Notes under the pieces: model-generated | Told to the model about the DNA's origin: nothing | Databases searched by the model: none | What the model saw: only the letters and a program-made list of their open reading frames with translations | In this document: positions 35,765 to 45,024 of the stretch, one piece after another | How the letters are laid out: every line of letters starts with the position of its first letter | How positions within the stretch are numbered: position 1 is the stretch's first letter | Assembly (NCBI RefSeq): GCF_030848305.1 | Contig: NZ_CP114598.1 | Coordinates: 124,001-188,000, forward strand | Reading direction: 5' to 3' | Length of the DNA stretch: 64,000 nt | Origin: Akkermansia muciniphila | GTDB taxonomy: Bacteria > Verrucomicrobiota > Verrucomicrobiia > Verrucomicrobiales > Akkermansiaceae | Program-made: the position numbers and the translations under genes

Positions 35765-35889
35765 TTGAAAGAGGGGGTGAGAGGTTCCAGGAATTCTCGC
35801 GCGTATTGCGCCGCAACGACTCCGCGGGAGAAAACGGCGTCACGGCCGGACTGTTGATTGCTATTCATTTTGTTCATTTTTTTGTTCAT
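35761..35889 (-). CDS. Very small upstream gene of the module (42 residues)
   Basis: Three in-frame ATGs (35889, 35877, 35868) open a Gln/Asn-rich start followed by VFSRGVVAAQYAREFLEPL and a stop overlapping the next gene (ATGA). The overlap suggests translational coupling. Its shortness makes it uncertain, but the coupling and lack of stops favour a real leader gene. Confidence 0.45.
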   Translation of the reverse strand: MNKKMNKMNSNQQSGRDAVFSRGVVAAQYAREFLEPLTPSFK

Positions 35890-36109
35890 TTCCCGGAAAC
35901 GGGCCTTTGCCGGAATGGGGCCGGCCCAACGGCATCAGGCCGCTCCCGGACACAAACCATCCTTGCCCTCCCCCTGGGACGGGAGCAACACGCCTGACAC
36001 GTCCGGAAACAGGAAATATTCCGCCAGATGCAAACGCCGGAATTTCCGCCGCGGATAATAAAATACCCTGTTGAAAACGGAACCGGTTCATGCTAGTCTC
36101 TTCCCTGCT

Positions 36110-36994
36110 ATGGCAAAACCGGCTCTGGGGAAAGGCTTTGACGCCCTTATCAATCAAAATCTGTCTCGTGAATCCTTGGCGGCTCCCCAGGCGGGAGACG
36201 TTGTGCATCAGCTATCCCATGCCGCCATTATTCCCAGCTCCCTGCAGCCGCGCGCCATCTTCACGCCGGAGCAGCTGGCGGAACTTGTAGATTCCATCAA
36301 GGAACACGGCATTATCCAGCCTCTGATCGTCCGTGAAACGCAAAGCGGCAAATATGAACTGATTGCCGGAGAAAGGCGCTGGCGCGCCTCCGGCATCCTG
36401 GGGCTGTCCACCGTGCCCGCCATCATCCGGGAGGCTTCCGACAAGGACGTGCTGGAACTGGCCCTGATTGAAAACCTCCAGCGGGAAAACCTCAGCCCGC
36501 TGGAAGAAGCCGCCGGCTACATGCGCCTGAAAACGGAGTTCCGCATGAAACAGGGAGACATCGCCAAACGCGTAGGCAAATCCCGCGCCGCCGTGGCCAA
36601 CAGCATGCGGCTGCTCGATTTGCCCCAGCCGGTTCAGGACATGCTGGGCAATACCTTTATCAGCGTAGGGCATGCCAAGGTACTTCTCTCCCTCAAAAAC
36701 AAGGACCAGCAAATCCAGCTTGGGCGCGACATCGTCAACAAGGGCTACACCGTCCGCCAGACGGAAAAAGCCATTCAGAAGATGCTCAACCCGCCGGAGC
36801 CGGCTCCCGCTAAAAAGCCGTCCTCCCCTCAGTACAAAAAAATTTCCGGCATTCTCGCCAAACAATTCGGAACTCCGGTGAACATCTCCGGCCAGGGTAG
36901 CCGGGGTTCCATCGAAATCACCTTCTCCAGCAAAGCGGAATTCATCCGCATTCTTGAGCTTCTGGGCCAGGACGAATGGCCTGATTCCAAGTAA
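36110..36994 (+). CDS. parB: ParB/Spo0J chromosome-partition protein
   Basis: Binds parS sites and CTP to help segregate the chromosome. The N-terminal ParB/CTPase fold has SIKEHGIIQPLIV and the GERRWRA motif, then ENLQRENLSPLEEA and a helix-turn-helix region around GDIAKRVGKSRAAVANSMRLL; the C-terminal dimer domain completes 294 residues. The ATG at 36110 is used; an in-frame ATG at 36071 lies upstream. No parA is adjacent, unlike most genomes, and no clear parS (TGTTTCACGTGAAACA-like) site is seen in this window. Confidence 0.9.
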   Translation: MAKPALGKGFDALINQNLSRESLAAPQAGDVVHQLSHAAIIPSSLQPRAIFTPEQLAELVDSIKEHGIIQPLIVRETQSGKYELIAGERRWRASGILGLSTVPAIIREASDKDVLELALIENLQRENLSPLEEAAGYMRLKTEFRMKQGDIAKRVGKSRAAVANSMRLLDLPQPVQDMLGNTFISVGHAKVLLSLKNKDQQIQLGRDIVNKGYTVRQTEKAIQKMLNPPEPAPAKKPSSPQYKKISGILAKQFGTPVNISGQGSRGSIEITFSSKAEFIRILELLGQDEWPDSK

Positions 36995-37014
36995 ATTTCC
37001 TTCCCCCTTTTTTC

Positions 37015-37959
37015 ATGACGCCCCGCATCGGACTTATCCTGTTTACGGCCCTGCTGATGCAGTGCGAAAATCCCGTAAAAACGCCCCTGCCCGGCGCGGA
37101 AACCATTCCCGCGCAGATCCGGCAGACGGACTGTTTCAATGGAGGAAATGCTCTGTTCCACGCCGCGCGGATAACGGAAATGGGGAACCGCGCTTCAGGC
37201 ACCCCCGGCTACCGCAGGCAGATGGACTACCTGAAGGAGGAACTGGCCAAATACGGCTGGACCTGCCGGGAACAGGCTTTTGAGAAGGAAACGCCCCAGG
37301 GTCCCGTCCGCTTCGTCAACCTGAGGGCCCGTTTTGGCAAGACGCCCAACTTCCTGGATCCGGTGCGGGGTCTGCTGACCTGCCACATTGACACCAAGCA
37401 GGGCATTGACGGATTCACCGGAGCCAATGACGGGGCCTCGGGAGCTGCGGCCATTCTGGAAACAGCCCGTATTCTGTCCGGAGAACCCGCACGCGCCGGA
37501 AATTTGGAGCTTGTGTTTTTTGACGGGGAAGAAAGTTTTGCGGAACATATGGACAGCGACGACGGGCTGTACGGTTCCAGGCATTACGCCTCCGCCATGC
37601 AACAGCCGCTCCCCAAATGGATGATCAATCTGGACATGGTGGGGCGGCAGGGTAAAAAGATACGCATCCCGTCCATGACGCCCCAATCCATGTACCGGGT
37701 TTATTCCCGCGCCATCCGTGACCTGGGTTATTCCACGGAGGAATGGGGGGTATCCGGCTATGCCATCCTGGATGACCACGTTCCCTTCATGGAACGCGGC
37801 GTGGATACGCTGAACCTGATTGACGACTTCCAGGACGGCAACTGGTGGCACACTTCCAAAGACAACATCGGCATTCTGGGAGAAAAATCCTTCCAGCAAA
37901 CCGGGGAAATGACCCTTCATATCCTCCGGCAACTGCTGCCTGACCAGCCCGCCACCTGA
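37015..37959 (+). CDS. M28-family peptidase / glutaminyl cyclase-like lipoprotein
   Basis: A zinc metallohydrolase of 314 residues with a lipoprotein-like leader (LLMQC). M28-type motifs are present: TCHIDTK, GANDGASGAAA, FFDGEES, NLDMVG and DDHVPF followed by WHTSKDN. The order fits bacterial glutaminyl-peptide cyclotransferase-like proteins as well as aminopeptidases. It starts 20 bp after parB. Confidence 0.8.
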   Translation: MTPRIGLILFTALLMQCENPVKTPLPGAETIPAQIRQTDCFNGGNALFHAARITEMGNRASGTPGYRRQMDYLKEELAKYGWTCREQAFEKETPQGPVRFVNLRARFGKTPNFLDPVRGLLTCHIDTKQGIDGFTGANDGASGAAAILETARILSGEPARAGNLELVFFDGEESFAEHMDSDDGLYGSRHYASAMQQPLPKWMINLDMVGRQGKKIRIPSMTPQSMYRVYSRAIRDLGYSTEEWGVSGYAILDDHVPFMERGVDTLNLIDDFQDGNWWHTSKDNIGILGEKSFQQTGEMTLHILRQLLPDQPAT

Positions 37960-37997
37960 CCAGACAGCTCTGACCCTCCAATTATCCCTATCCCGCC

Positions 37998-39980
37998 ATG
38001 TCCTTCAACTCTCCCTGGCTGCTGTGGGCTCTCTTTGCAGCCTCCATTCCCATCATCATCCACCTGGTCAACCGGTGGCGGCATCGTTCCGTCCCCTGGG
38101 CGGCCATGGAATTTCTGCTTCGGGCGGCCAGGGAAACACGCGGAACGAAAAAACTGCTGCACTACCTGATTCTGGCGCTGCGCGTGATGGCCGCAGCTGC
38201 ACTGGTAACGGCTTTTGCGCGGCCCCTGCTTGGAAGCTTCTTCGGCTGGGGAAGCTCCGGCTTGAACGAAGTCCTGCTGGTTCTGGATCGTTCCGCCTCC
38301 ATGGATGCCCGTCCGGACAAAACCAGCTCCCTGCGGGATGCCATCCCCCCTCTGGTGGAATCCACTTTCGCGCAGCTCGGCCACTGCCGCCTTTCCCTGC
38401 TTGATTCCGCCACCGGAACCGTTACCCAGATTCCCGCTCCGGAAGCCCTGACGGACCTGACTGTAAGCAAGACGACGGATGGCGGCGCAGATATTCCGGC
38501 ACTTCTGCAAAAAGCCATCCCGTACCTGGAAGAATCAGGCTCCGGAAAGACGGAAATCTGGATTGCCTCGGACATGCAGGCCTCTTCCTGGAAGCCGGAC
38601 TCCCCACTCTGGCCCGGTGTGCGCCAGAGGCTGGCCGCTCTGCCTCTGCCCCCCTCCGTCCGCATCATGGCCCTCCGCGACAGGCCGGCAAGCAACCGCG
38701 GCATCAGAGTCCGTCAGGCTCAGGTGAACAACGGAAAACTGGTGCTGGACCTGGAAGTGCTGCGCCAGGGGTTCAACCCCAACCAGCCGGAGAATGTGCC
38801 GGTGCAACTCTCCGTGGACAACTCATCCGCCTCCTCCACGCTGCAACTGGCAGGGGAAAGCGCCTCCATCCGGAAAGAGATCCCCCTGCCGCAGGGCAAG
38901 GAATCCGGCTTCGGCTTCGTTGCGCTGCCTCATGACGACTTCACCAGGGATGACATTTCCTTCTTCACCTTCGCCCCCAGGCCTCTCGCCAACATCCTGA
39001 TTTTCGGCCCTTCGGGAGAAGTGGGGAAAACCCTTTCCCTGATGTCCGCCCCTCCCGGCCTTACCAACAGGAAAGCCACGATGCCCGGCAATACGCGGGA
39101 GGCTCAGTCTCATCTGGCCACCCAGTCCATGGTCGTCTGGCATGGGCCGCCGCCGCGCGCGGAAATGGAGAAAAAACTCCAGACCTTCATTGAAGAAGGA
39201 GGAATAGTCCTCTTCCTGCCTGACGATACGGAACACGGAACACGGCATTCCTTCCTGGGCGTTTCCTGGGGCGCCACGGAGACGGCTGCGCCCGAACAAT
39301 ACTACCGTCTGGAAACGTGGGACCGGCAAAGGGGATTCCTCCGCGACGGTTCCGATCAAACGCCCATCCCCGCCAACCGTCTCCGCGCCGTGCGCAGGAA
39401 GCCCCTGCTGGGCAAATACCGTACCCTGGCCTCCTGGGATGACGGCTCCTGCGCCCTGGCCCAGGTCAGGGCCGGGACAGGTTCCGCCCTGTTCCTGGGG
39501 ACGCTGCCCAGATATTCCTGGTCCAACCTAGCGGACGGCCACCTGCTGCTCCCCCTGCTCCAGCGTATGGCGGACCGGGGGGCGGAACGCTTTTCCACCT
39601 CCATTTCCCTCCGGGTGAATGACGCCTCCCTGCCGCAATCCGCCACAGACACCCCCGTGCGCCTGGATAATGCCCAGGGGAGCCGTCCCTCCGGCTCTCC
39701 GGCCGATACGGCGGGCGTGTACCGCCTGGGAGCGCAGACCTACGCCGTGAACCGCCCCTGGACGGAAGACATGCCTGACCAGATTACGGATGAAAAACTC
39801 CGCCTCCTTCTGCCGGAAGCTTCCATCAATTCCATGCAGAGTGCGGCGGAAGCCCCCTCCCTGGTGCAGGAAGCATGGAAGCTCTTCCTGTTCTTCTCCC
39901 TCGCCAGCCTGCTGCTGGAAGCCCTCCTGTGCCTGCCCGGGCAGACGTCCAAACGCCCCTCCCCCACCACCCGCCCATGA
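37998..39980 (+). CDS. BatA/VWA membrane protein
   Basis: A 660-residue protein. Two N-terminal membrane helices in the BatA style (FNSPWLLWALFAASIPIIIH then LRVMAAAALVTAF) are followed by a VWA domain whose metal site is DRSASMD, then a large periplasmic region and a C-terminal helix (about 630-650). VWA domains mediate protein contacts in the envelope. Its stop overlaps the start of the next VWA gene (ATGA). Neither a MoxR ATPase nor a DUF58 protein, usual partners of such genes, is present here. Confidence 0.78.
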   Translation: MSFNSPWLLWALFAASIPIIIHLVNRWRHRSVPWAAMEFLLRAARETRGTKKLLHYLILALRVMAAAALVTAFARPLLGSFFGWGSSGLNEVLLVLDRSASMDARPDKTSSLRDAIPPLVESTFAQLGHCRLSLLDSATGTVTQIPAPEALTDLTVSKTTDGGADIPALLQKAIPYLEESGSGKTEIWIASDMQASSWKPDSPLWPGVRQRLAALPLPPSVRIMALRDRPASNRGIRVRQAQVNNGKLVLDLEVLRQGFNPNQPENVPVQLSVDNSSASSTLQLAGESASIRKEIPLPQGKESGFGFVALPHDDFTRDDISFFTFAPRPLANILIFGPSGEVGKTLSLMSAPPGLTNRKATMPGNTREAQSHLATQSMVVWHGPPPRAEMEKKLQTFIEEGGIVLFLPDDTEHGTRHSFLGVSWGATETAAPEQYYRLETWDRQRGFLRDGSDQTPIPANRLRAVRRKPLLGKYRTLASWDDGSCALAQVRAGTGSALFLGTLPRYSWSNLADGHLLLPLLQRMADRGAERFSTSISLRVNDASLPQSATDTPVRLDNAQGSRPSGSPADTAGVYRLGAQTYAVNRPWTEDMPDQITDEKLRLLLPEASINSMQSAAEAPSLVQEAWKLFLFFSLASLLLEALLCLPGQTSKRPSPTTRP

Positions 39981-42175
39981 ACCTGAGCCTCCACCCTACC
40001 GCATCAAGCGTCATCCTGACCGTCCTGGTTATGGCGGCCGGCATCTGGATAAGCCATATCGCCAGCAAACGCAACCGCCGGCCGCTGACATTCAAACTGG
40101 AAATCCTTCGCCTGGCAATCCTTGGCTTCATCTGCTTCCTGCTCTTCCAGCCGGAATGGGTCATCACCTCCGCCCCGCAGGAAAAACCCAAGGTTTCCAT
40201 TCTGGAGGACCGCTCCGGCTCCATGGAAACGCAGGATGTGGAAATATCCCCCCAGCATGTCGTCACACGCACGGCCTACGTGCAGGAACTGCTCAAGGGC
40301 AACAGTACGGAATCCCTTAACGACACGCATGTAGTGGAATACGCTACCTTCAGCGCATCTCCCTCTCCGGACTCCCCGGATTACGCTATGTCCGGTACAG
40401 ACCTGGCCAAACCGCTGGAGGACGCCATGCAATCCTCCGACAATCTCCGGGCGGTCATCATGTTCACGGACGGCAGCCACAACGCATCATCCTCCGTGCT
40501 GACGCAGGCCCAGCGCATGCGCACCAGGGGCATCCCCCTGTTCATCATTCCCGCAGGCAGCCCATCCCCCCTGCCGGACCTGGCCCTCCAGGACGTGAAA
40601 GCCCCCACCTACGGCATCATTGGGGAAACAGTGCAAATACCCTTTACCATTAAAAGCACGCTGGGCAAGGAAACGCGCGCCACGCTTGCCATGACTTCCA
40701 GGGATACAGGAAAAACCGTCACCCGCACGGTCACTATTCCGGCCCAGGGGGAGGTGTCCGACGCCGTTCTGTGGAAAATAGAAAAAGAAGGGGCGGAAAC
40801 GCTGGAACTCAAACTCCCCGTCCAGCCCCAGGAACGGATGCACAATAATAACGCCTCCTCCTTCAGCATCTCCGGCAGGAGGGAATCCATCAAAGCGCTG
40901 GTCATCGACACCCTGCCGCGCTGGGAATACCGCTTCATCCGGAACGCCCTGTACCGGGATCCCGGCGTGGACGTGCATACCCTGCTCTTTCATCCGGGAC
41001 TGGAAGAAATGGGGGAAGGCCCCGGGTACCTGGTCAAATTCCCGGACAAGATGGAAGACCTGGCCCGGTATGACGTCATCTTCATCGGCGACGTGGGGCT
41101 GGGCTCCAAAGGTTTGACGGCAGAACAGGCCTCCCTGCTCAAAGGCATGGTAAAAAACCAGGCCTGCGGCATCGTCTTCCTTCCCGGCTATCAGGGCAGG
41201 CAAATGGAACTCCTGAAATCCGAACTGGGAGATCTGATACCCGTTACATTCCTTAACGCCAAACCGGAGGGGACAACCCAGCCCTCCCCCTCCCCTCTCA
41301 TCCTGACGCCGGAAGGCCGCGGCTCCCTGCTCACCATGCTGGCGGATACGGAGGACGAAAACGAAGAAGTATGGCGCAATCTGCCGGGCTTCAACTGGTA
41401 CGCCCCCGTGGAACGGCCCAAAGCGGGAAGCACTGTCCTGGCCGTGCATGCGGCGGATAAGAATGCCTATGGCCGCATTCCCCTTATTGTCACCCAGTCT
41501 TACGGCCACGGGAAAGTCCTCTTCATGGGCACGGATTCCGCCTGGCGATGGCGGCGCGGGGTGGAGGACAAATACCATTACCGTTTCTGGAGCCAGGTAG
41601 CCCGCTGGATGAGTTACCAGCGCAACATGGCCGCCGGGGAAAGAATACGTCTGATTCCCACCCCGGAACGCCCCCGGCCGGGAGACACGCTGACCGTCAC
41701 CGCCATGGTTTCCGACAAACTGGGGGCCCCCCTCCAGAATGGAGAGGTTTTCCTGGACATTACGGCTCCGGAAGGGAGCTCCAGCCGCGTGCAAATGGAC
41801 ACGATGGACCATACATGGGGCTCCTTTACCGCCTCCGTTAAAATCAATCGCCCCGGCACCTGGAAACTCACCGCTTCATCTTCTGCGGAACCGGATAAAT
41901 CCGTTACGCTTTCCGTCATCACCATGAGTGAAACGCTGGAAAAAATCGGCAGCCCCGTCAATACCGCGCTCATGGAGGAAATGGCCTCCATCACACGCGG
42001 GCGCATGGTGAAAGCTGAGGAAATACAGCGGCTCATTAAGGAAATCAGGGATCTCCCGGTGCCGCCGCCCATGGAAACGCGCATCCTGCTCTGGTGCAGC
42101 CCGTATACGCTCTTCACCCTTCTCCTTCTGCTTACCCTGTTCTGGATAGGGAGAAAACTCAACGGCACCATTTGA
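39977..42175 (+). CDS. VWA-domain membrane protein (partner of the preceding gene)
   Basis: A 732-residue protein with two N-terminal membrane helices, a VWA metal site DRSGSME and MFTDGSHNASS, then a glutamine-amidotransferase-like region (VFLPGYQGRQ) and a C-terminal helix (LFTLLLLLTLFWIGRKL). It begins on the ATG that overlaps the upstream stop. The frame opens earlier but the overlap start is preferred. The pair probably forms an envelope complex. Confidence 0.76.
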   Translation: MNLSLHPTASSVILTVLVMAAGIWISHIASKRNRRPLTFKLEILRLAILGFICFLLFQPEWVITSAPQEKPKVSILEDRSGSMETQDVEISPQHVVTRTAYVQELLKGNSTESLNDTHVVEYATFSASPSPDSPDYAMSGTDLAKPLEDAMQSSDNLRAVIMFTDGSHNASSSVLTQAQRMRTRGIPLFIIPAGSPSPLPDLALQDVKAPTYGIIGETVQIPFTIKSTLGKETRATLAMTSRDTGKTVTRTVTIPAQGEVSDAVLWKIEKEGAETLELKLPVQPQERMHNNNASSFSISGRRESIKALVIDTLPRWEYRFIRNALYRDPGVDVHTLLFHPGLEEMGEGPGYLVKFPDKMEDLARYDVIFIGDVGLGSKGLTAEQASLLKGMVKNQACGIVFLPGYQGRQMELLKSELGDLIPVTFLNAKPEGTTQPSPSPLILTPEGRGSLLTMLADTEDENEEVWRNLPGFNWYAPVERPKAGSTVLAVHAADKNAYGRIPLIVTQSYGHGKVLFMGTDSAWRWRRGVEDKYHYRFWSQVARWMSYQRNMAAGERIRLIPTPERPRPGDTLTVTAMVSDKLGAPLQNGEVFLDITAPEGSSSRVQMDTMDHTWGSFTASVKINRPGTWKLTASSSAEPDKSVTLSVITMSETLEKIGSPVNTALMEEMASITRGRMVKAEEIQRLIKEIRDLPVPPPMETRILLWCSPYTLFTLLLLLTLFWIGRKLNGTI

Positions 42176-42225
42176 ACCGCAGGTTTCCCGCATCTGCCCG
42201 GCAGTTTTTTTCCCTTCCTTTCCCG

Positions 42226-43440
42226 TCATTTTTCCGCGGACTTCCCGTCCGCGGCAGCAGAAGCCGGCTGAGAAAATCTCAGCCTCAATCCCATTTTTTT
42301 CCAGGCGGCCGCCATTTCCCCCTGTACCTCTTCCGGAGTTTTGCCATCCAGCAAAACAGCACGCGCCTTCCCGCCGCCCTCCGCATCACGGACCTTCAAA
42401 TAGCTTCTGAGGCGCTCCGCCTTTCCGTTCCCTTCCAGATGGCTCCAGTAAACCATCCATAACAAATCGGCCCAATACTGAAGCTTTCCTTCCCTGGTGG
42501 GAACGCCATGCTCCGCGGCGGAATGCACGGCATCCCTGTCCAGCATGTCCGCCAGGGCCGGCAAAGCCTCTCTGCCCGTGCGGACGGCGCGCGGGACCAT
42601 CGTGGCCAGCCTTTCCGGAATCTTCCGGAGTACCAGCGCTTCCTTCTCCATGGGAAGAAAAGCCATGTACGCGGAAAAGCCGTCCACCAGCCAGTGGTCC
42701 CAATCCATGGACTGCGCCGCCCAGTGCGTGACGGCAAAGCGCGGATCCAGTTCATCCGGTTTCAGCAGCCTTCCCTTTTTATCGCGCAACAACAGGGCCG
42801 TAAAACTGGTAGGGGAAAACTTGAGATGCCCGTTCCGCAGGCCAGGCGCCCCGTTGAAATCCTCTTCCCGGAAACATACCCTCACCAGATACTTGCGGGA
42901 AGGCCGGCGGGCCACCGCCAGATTCAACGGAACAGACGCCAGGGCAGACAGAACGGTTTCAAAGCGCCGGGCCAGGGCCATACGCTCCGCTTCCGGCAGC
43001 TTTCCGGGAGACTCTATAATGAAATGATCCGTTTCATACATGCTCAATTCCTCCGTCTCCTGTACGGTTTTTACCAGCAGGAAACCGGGAACGGCCACCC
43101 TCTCCGGCCAGGGAACATCCCAATTCGGCTCCAGAGGAACGTATCGGCTGCCGGAATCTCCCTGCGCAGGAGGGTTCTCCGCCCCTGCATCCGTATCCGG
43201 AAGCGTCCCGTCAGACTTTGCCCATTCCAGAATATATTCCTGATCGGCTCCGGAAAAAATATTCCGGGGAACAGCCACCACGCGCCCGTCCTGAAGCTTC
43301 AAATCCACCTCCGCATCACGGACGGCCACCAGCACGGCTACGACGGTAGCGCTCCGGTCATTCGTCCAAATACGCGCCCGGGCGCTTCCAGCCAGGCTCA
43401 GCCCCGCCAATACGGACAGTATCTTTACAGGTACGGTCAT
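42226..43440 (-). CDS. SHD1-domain secreted protein with degenerate gluzincin-like domain
   Basis: From the ATG at 43440 this is a 404-residue exported protein. After a signal peptide it has an SHD1 (SLA1-type) domain, RIWTNDRSATVVAVLV through VPRNIFSGADQEYI, common in Planctomycetes-Verrucomicrobia proteins. The rest resembles DUF1570/MA-type metallopeptidases, but the zinc motif HExxH is THWAAQ and the following EG(L/F)AEY is DGFSAY, so it is probably catalytically dead. The frame is open upstream to 43713, but that part is not homologous. Confidence 0.68.
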   Translation of the reverse strand: MTVPVKILSVLAGLSLAGSARARIWTNDRSATVVAVLVAVRDAEVDLKLQDGRVVAVPRNIFSGADQEYILEWAKSDGTLPDTDAGAENPPAQGDSGSRYVPLEPNWDVPWPERVAVPGFLLVKTVQETEELSMYETDHFIIESPGKLPEAERMALARRFETVLSALASVPLNLAVARRPSRKYLVRVCFREEDFNGAPGLRNGHLKFSPTSFTALLLRDKKGRLLKPDELDPRFAVTHWAAQSMDWDHWLVDGFSAYMAFLPMEKEALVLRKIPERLATMVPRAVRTGREALPALADMLDRDAVHSAAEHGVPTREGKLQYWADLLWMVYWSHLEGNGKAERLRSYLKVRDAEGGGKARAVLLDGKTPEEVQGEMAAAWKKMGLRLRFSQPASAAADGKSAEK

Positions 43441-43627
43441 AGGGTTCCCTTTGCCCGCACAAGCTATCACATTGTCCCGCAGACGCAACCCTTTTTCCAT
43501 CCCCCTCTCTTCCAGAACCTGTTCCTTGAAAAGAATATGGGAAAGGAATCCTCCGCAGCCTGTCCCCCGGAGGGGTTGACACGCTCCGGCAAAACCCATA
43601 ATCTTAGGGAAGGAAGGAAAAGAAAGC

Positions 43628-43984
43628 ATGCATATCAGTCCCCTCAGAAAAAATATTCCGTTGACTGTCGTCACCCTGGCGGCCCTGGGCATCATGTTTT
43701 TCCTGTTCTTCATGCATCCCGCCTCTACGGAAGAATCACTGGAATTCTATGCGCCGGACGGCAACATCGCAGGCTCCTTCCGGGTGGAAATCACGCATGC
43801 GCCTTCCAACCCCGCCTATACGGAAGTAACAATCATCCCGGAAGATATGGAATCCTTCCAGCGGTTTTTGACCCAGTTCCGCAATAAACCCGTTACCGCA
43901 AAAATTCCTTCCTGCGGCAGCCACATCATTGTTCCGGGCCGGGACATGCAATACGACGGCGTCCTGCGCCTGACCGGACACTGA
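43628..43984 (+). CDS. Small membrane-anchored hypothetical protein
   Basis: A 118-residue protein with one N-terminal hydrophobic helix (about 10-30) and a soluble domain of about 85 residues. No family is recognised. It sits between the SHD1 gene and the convergent BASS transporter gene. Confidence 0.55.
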   Translation: MHISPLRKNIPLTVVTLAALGIMFFLFFMHPASTEESLEFYAPDGNIAGSFRVEITHAPSNPAYTEVTIIPEDMESFQRFLTQFRNKPVTAKIPSCGSHIIVPGRDMQYDGVLRLTGH

Positions 43985-44008
43985 GAGGGCGGGCAGACAA
44001 AGGTCCTC

Positions 44009-44989
44009 TTAAAGTTGCTCCCCTTTTCCCACATCCTTCGCCCACTTCCGGGCCAGGAAGGAGCAGACCATTAACTGGAGCTGGTGGAACACCATGATGG
44101 GAATCACCAGCAGTCCGATGGGGGCTCCGGCAAAAATCACGTTCATCATCGGAATGCCGGTAGCCAGGCTCTTTTTGGAGCCGCAGAAAATAATCGCAAT
44201 GCGGTCCTCGCGGGAAAAATGAAGCCTGCGGGAAAGGAAAGCCGTCAGCCACAGGGCCGCGGCCAGAAGGAGGCCGCAAAAAGCCAGGACCTCCACCAGG
44301 GAAAGCCAAGGCAGATTTTTCCATACGCCGTTAATCATCGCATGGCTGAACGCCGTGTAAATAACCAGCCAGATGGTGCTGTGGTCTGTCCAGGAAGTAA
44401 GGTTCCGGTGCGCGACCACCCATTTGCCGATCCAACGCTGGGCGAACTGGCCGGCCACAAAAGGCACCAGAATAATATAGCAGATGTTCAGAAAAGTGGA
44501 AAAATCCACGCCTCCTTCCCCTCCGCGAGACCACACCAGCCCCACCAGCAAGGGGGTGAGGAACACCCCCAGCAGGCTGGAAACGGAGGCGGAGCAAATG
44601 GCCGCGGCCACATTGCCGCCCGCCATGGAAGTGAACGCTATGCTGGACTGCACGGTGGAAGGCAGCATGCACACGTACAGCATGCCCATGCACAAATCCG
44701 GCCCCAGCACACGACTCCACAAGGGCATGCTGACCATGCCCAGCAGGGGGAAAATGACAAAGGTGCTCGCAGCCACCAGCCCCTGAAGGCGCCAGTGCAT
44801 CAACCCTTCCCATACGGAACGGCGGGAAAGCTTGGCCCCGTACAGGAAAAAAAGCAGAATGATGGCTGCATCGCTCAGGCGGCTGAACACTGTATCCCAT
44901 ACTCCGGAACAGGGAACCAGAATCCCCGCGCCCACACTGACGATGAGGCCGATAGTGAAGCGATCCAATTTGGCAAGGAATCCCGGCAT
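44009..44989 (-). CDS. Bile acid:sodium symporter-family (BASS) transporter
   Basis: A 326-residue membrane protein with about ten hydrophobic segments. The CMLPSTVQSSIAFTSMAGGNVAAA motif, the GSKKSLATG motif and LMVCSFLARKW at the end match YfeH-type BASS members. These carry organic anions or other solutes; substrate is not apparent. Confidence 0.85.
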   Translation of the reverse strand: MPGFLAKLDRFTIGLIVSVGAGILVPCSGVWDTVFSRLSDAAIILLFFLYGAKLSRRSVWEGLMHWRLQGLVAASTFVIFPLLGMVSMPLWSRVLGPDLCMGMLYVCMLPSTVQSSIAFTSMAGGNVAAAICSASVSSLLGVFLTPLLVGLVWSRGGEGGVDFSTFLNICYIILVPFVAGQFAQRWIGKWVVAHRNLTSWTDHSTIWLVIYTAFSHAMINGVWKNLPWLSLVEVLAFCGLLLAAALWLTAFLSRRLHFSREDRIAIIFCGSKKSLATGIPMMNVIFAGAPIGLLVIPIMVFHQLQLMVCSFLARKWAKDVGKGEQL

Positions 44990-45024
44990 GGAAAAGGGAA
45001 AAGGTCAATGCCGCCTCCGGCGTT

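Noticed and set aside
36110-36994. Plasmid origin near parB
   Set aside because: No replication gene, parA or parS repeat is present; the window is chromosomal.
42235-42256. Strong hairpin at the end of the SHD1 gene as a terminator
   Set aside because: It lies in the last codons of the gene and has no T-tract on either strand.
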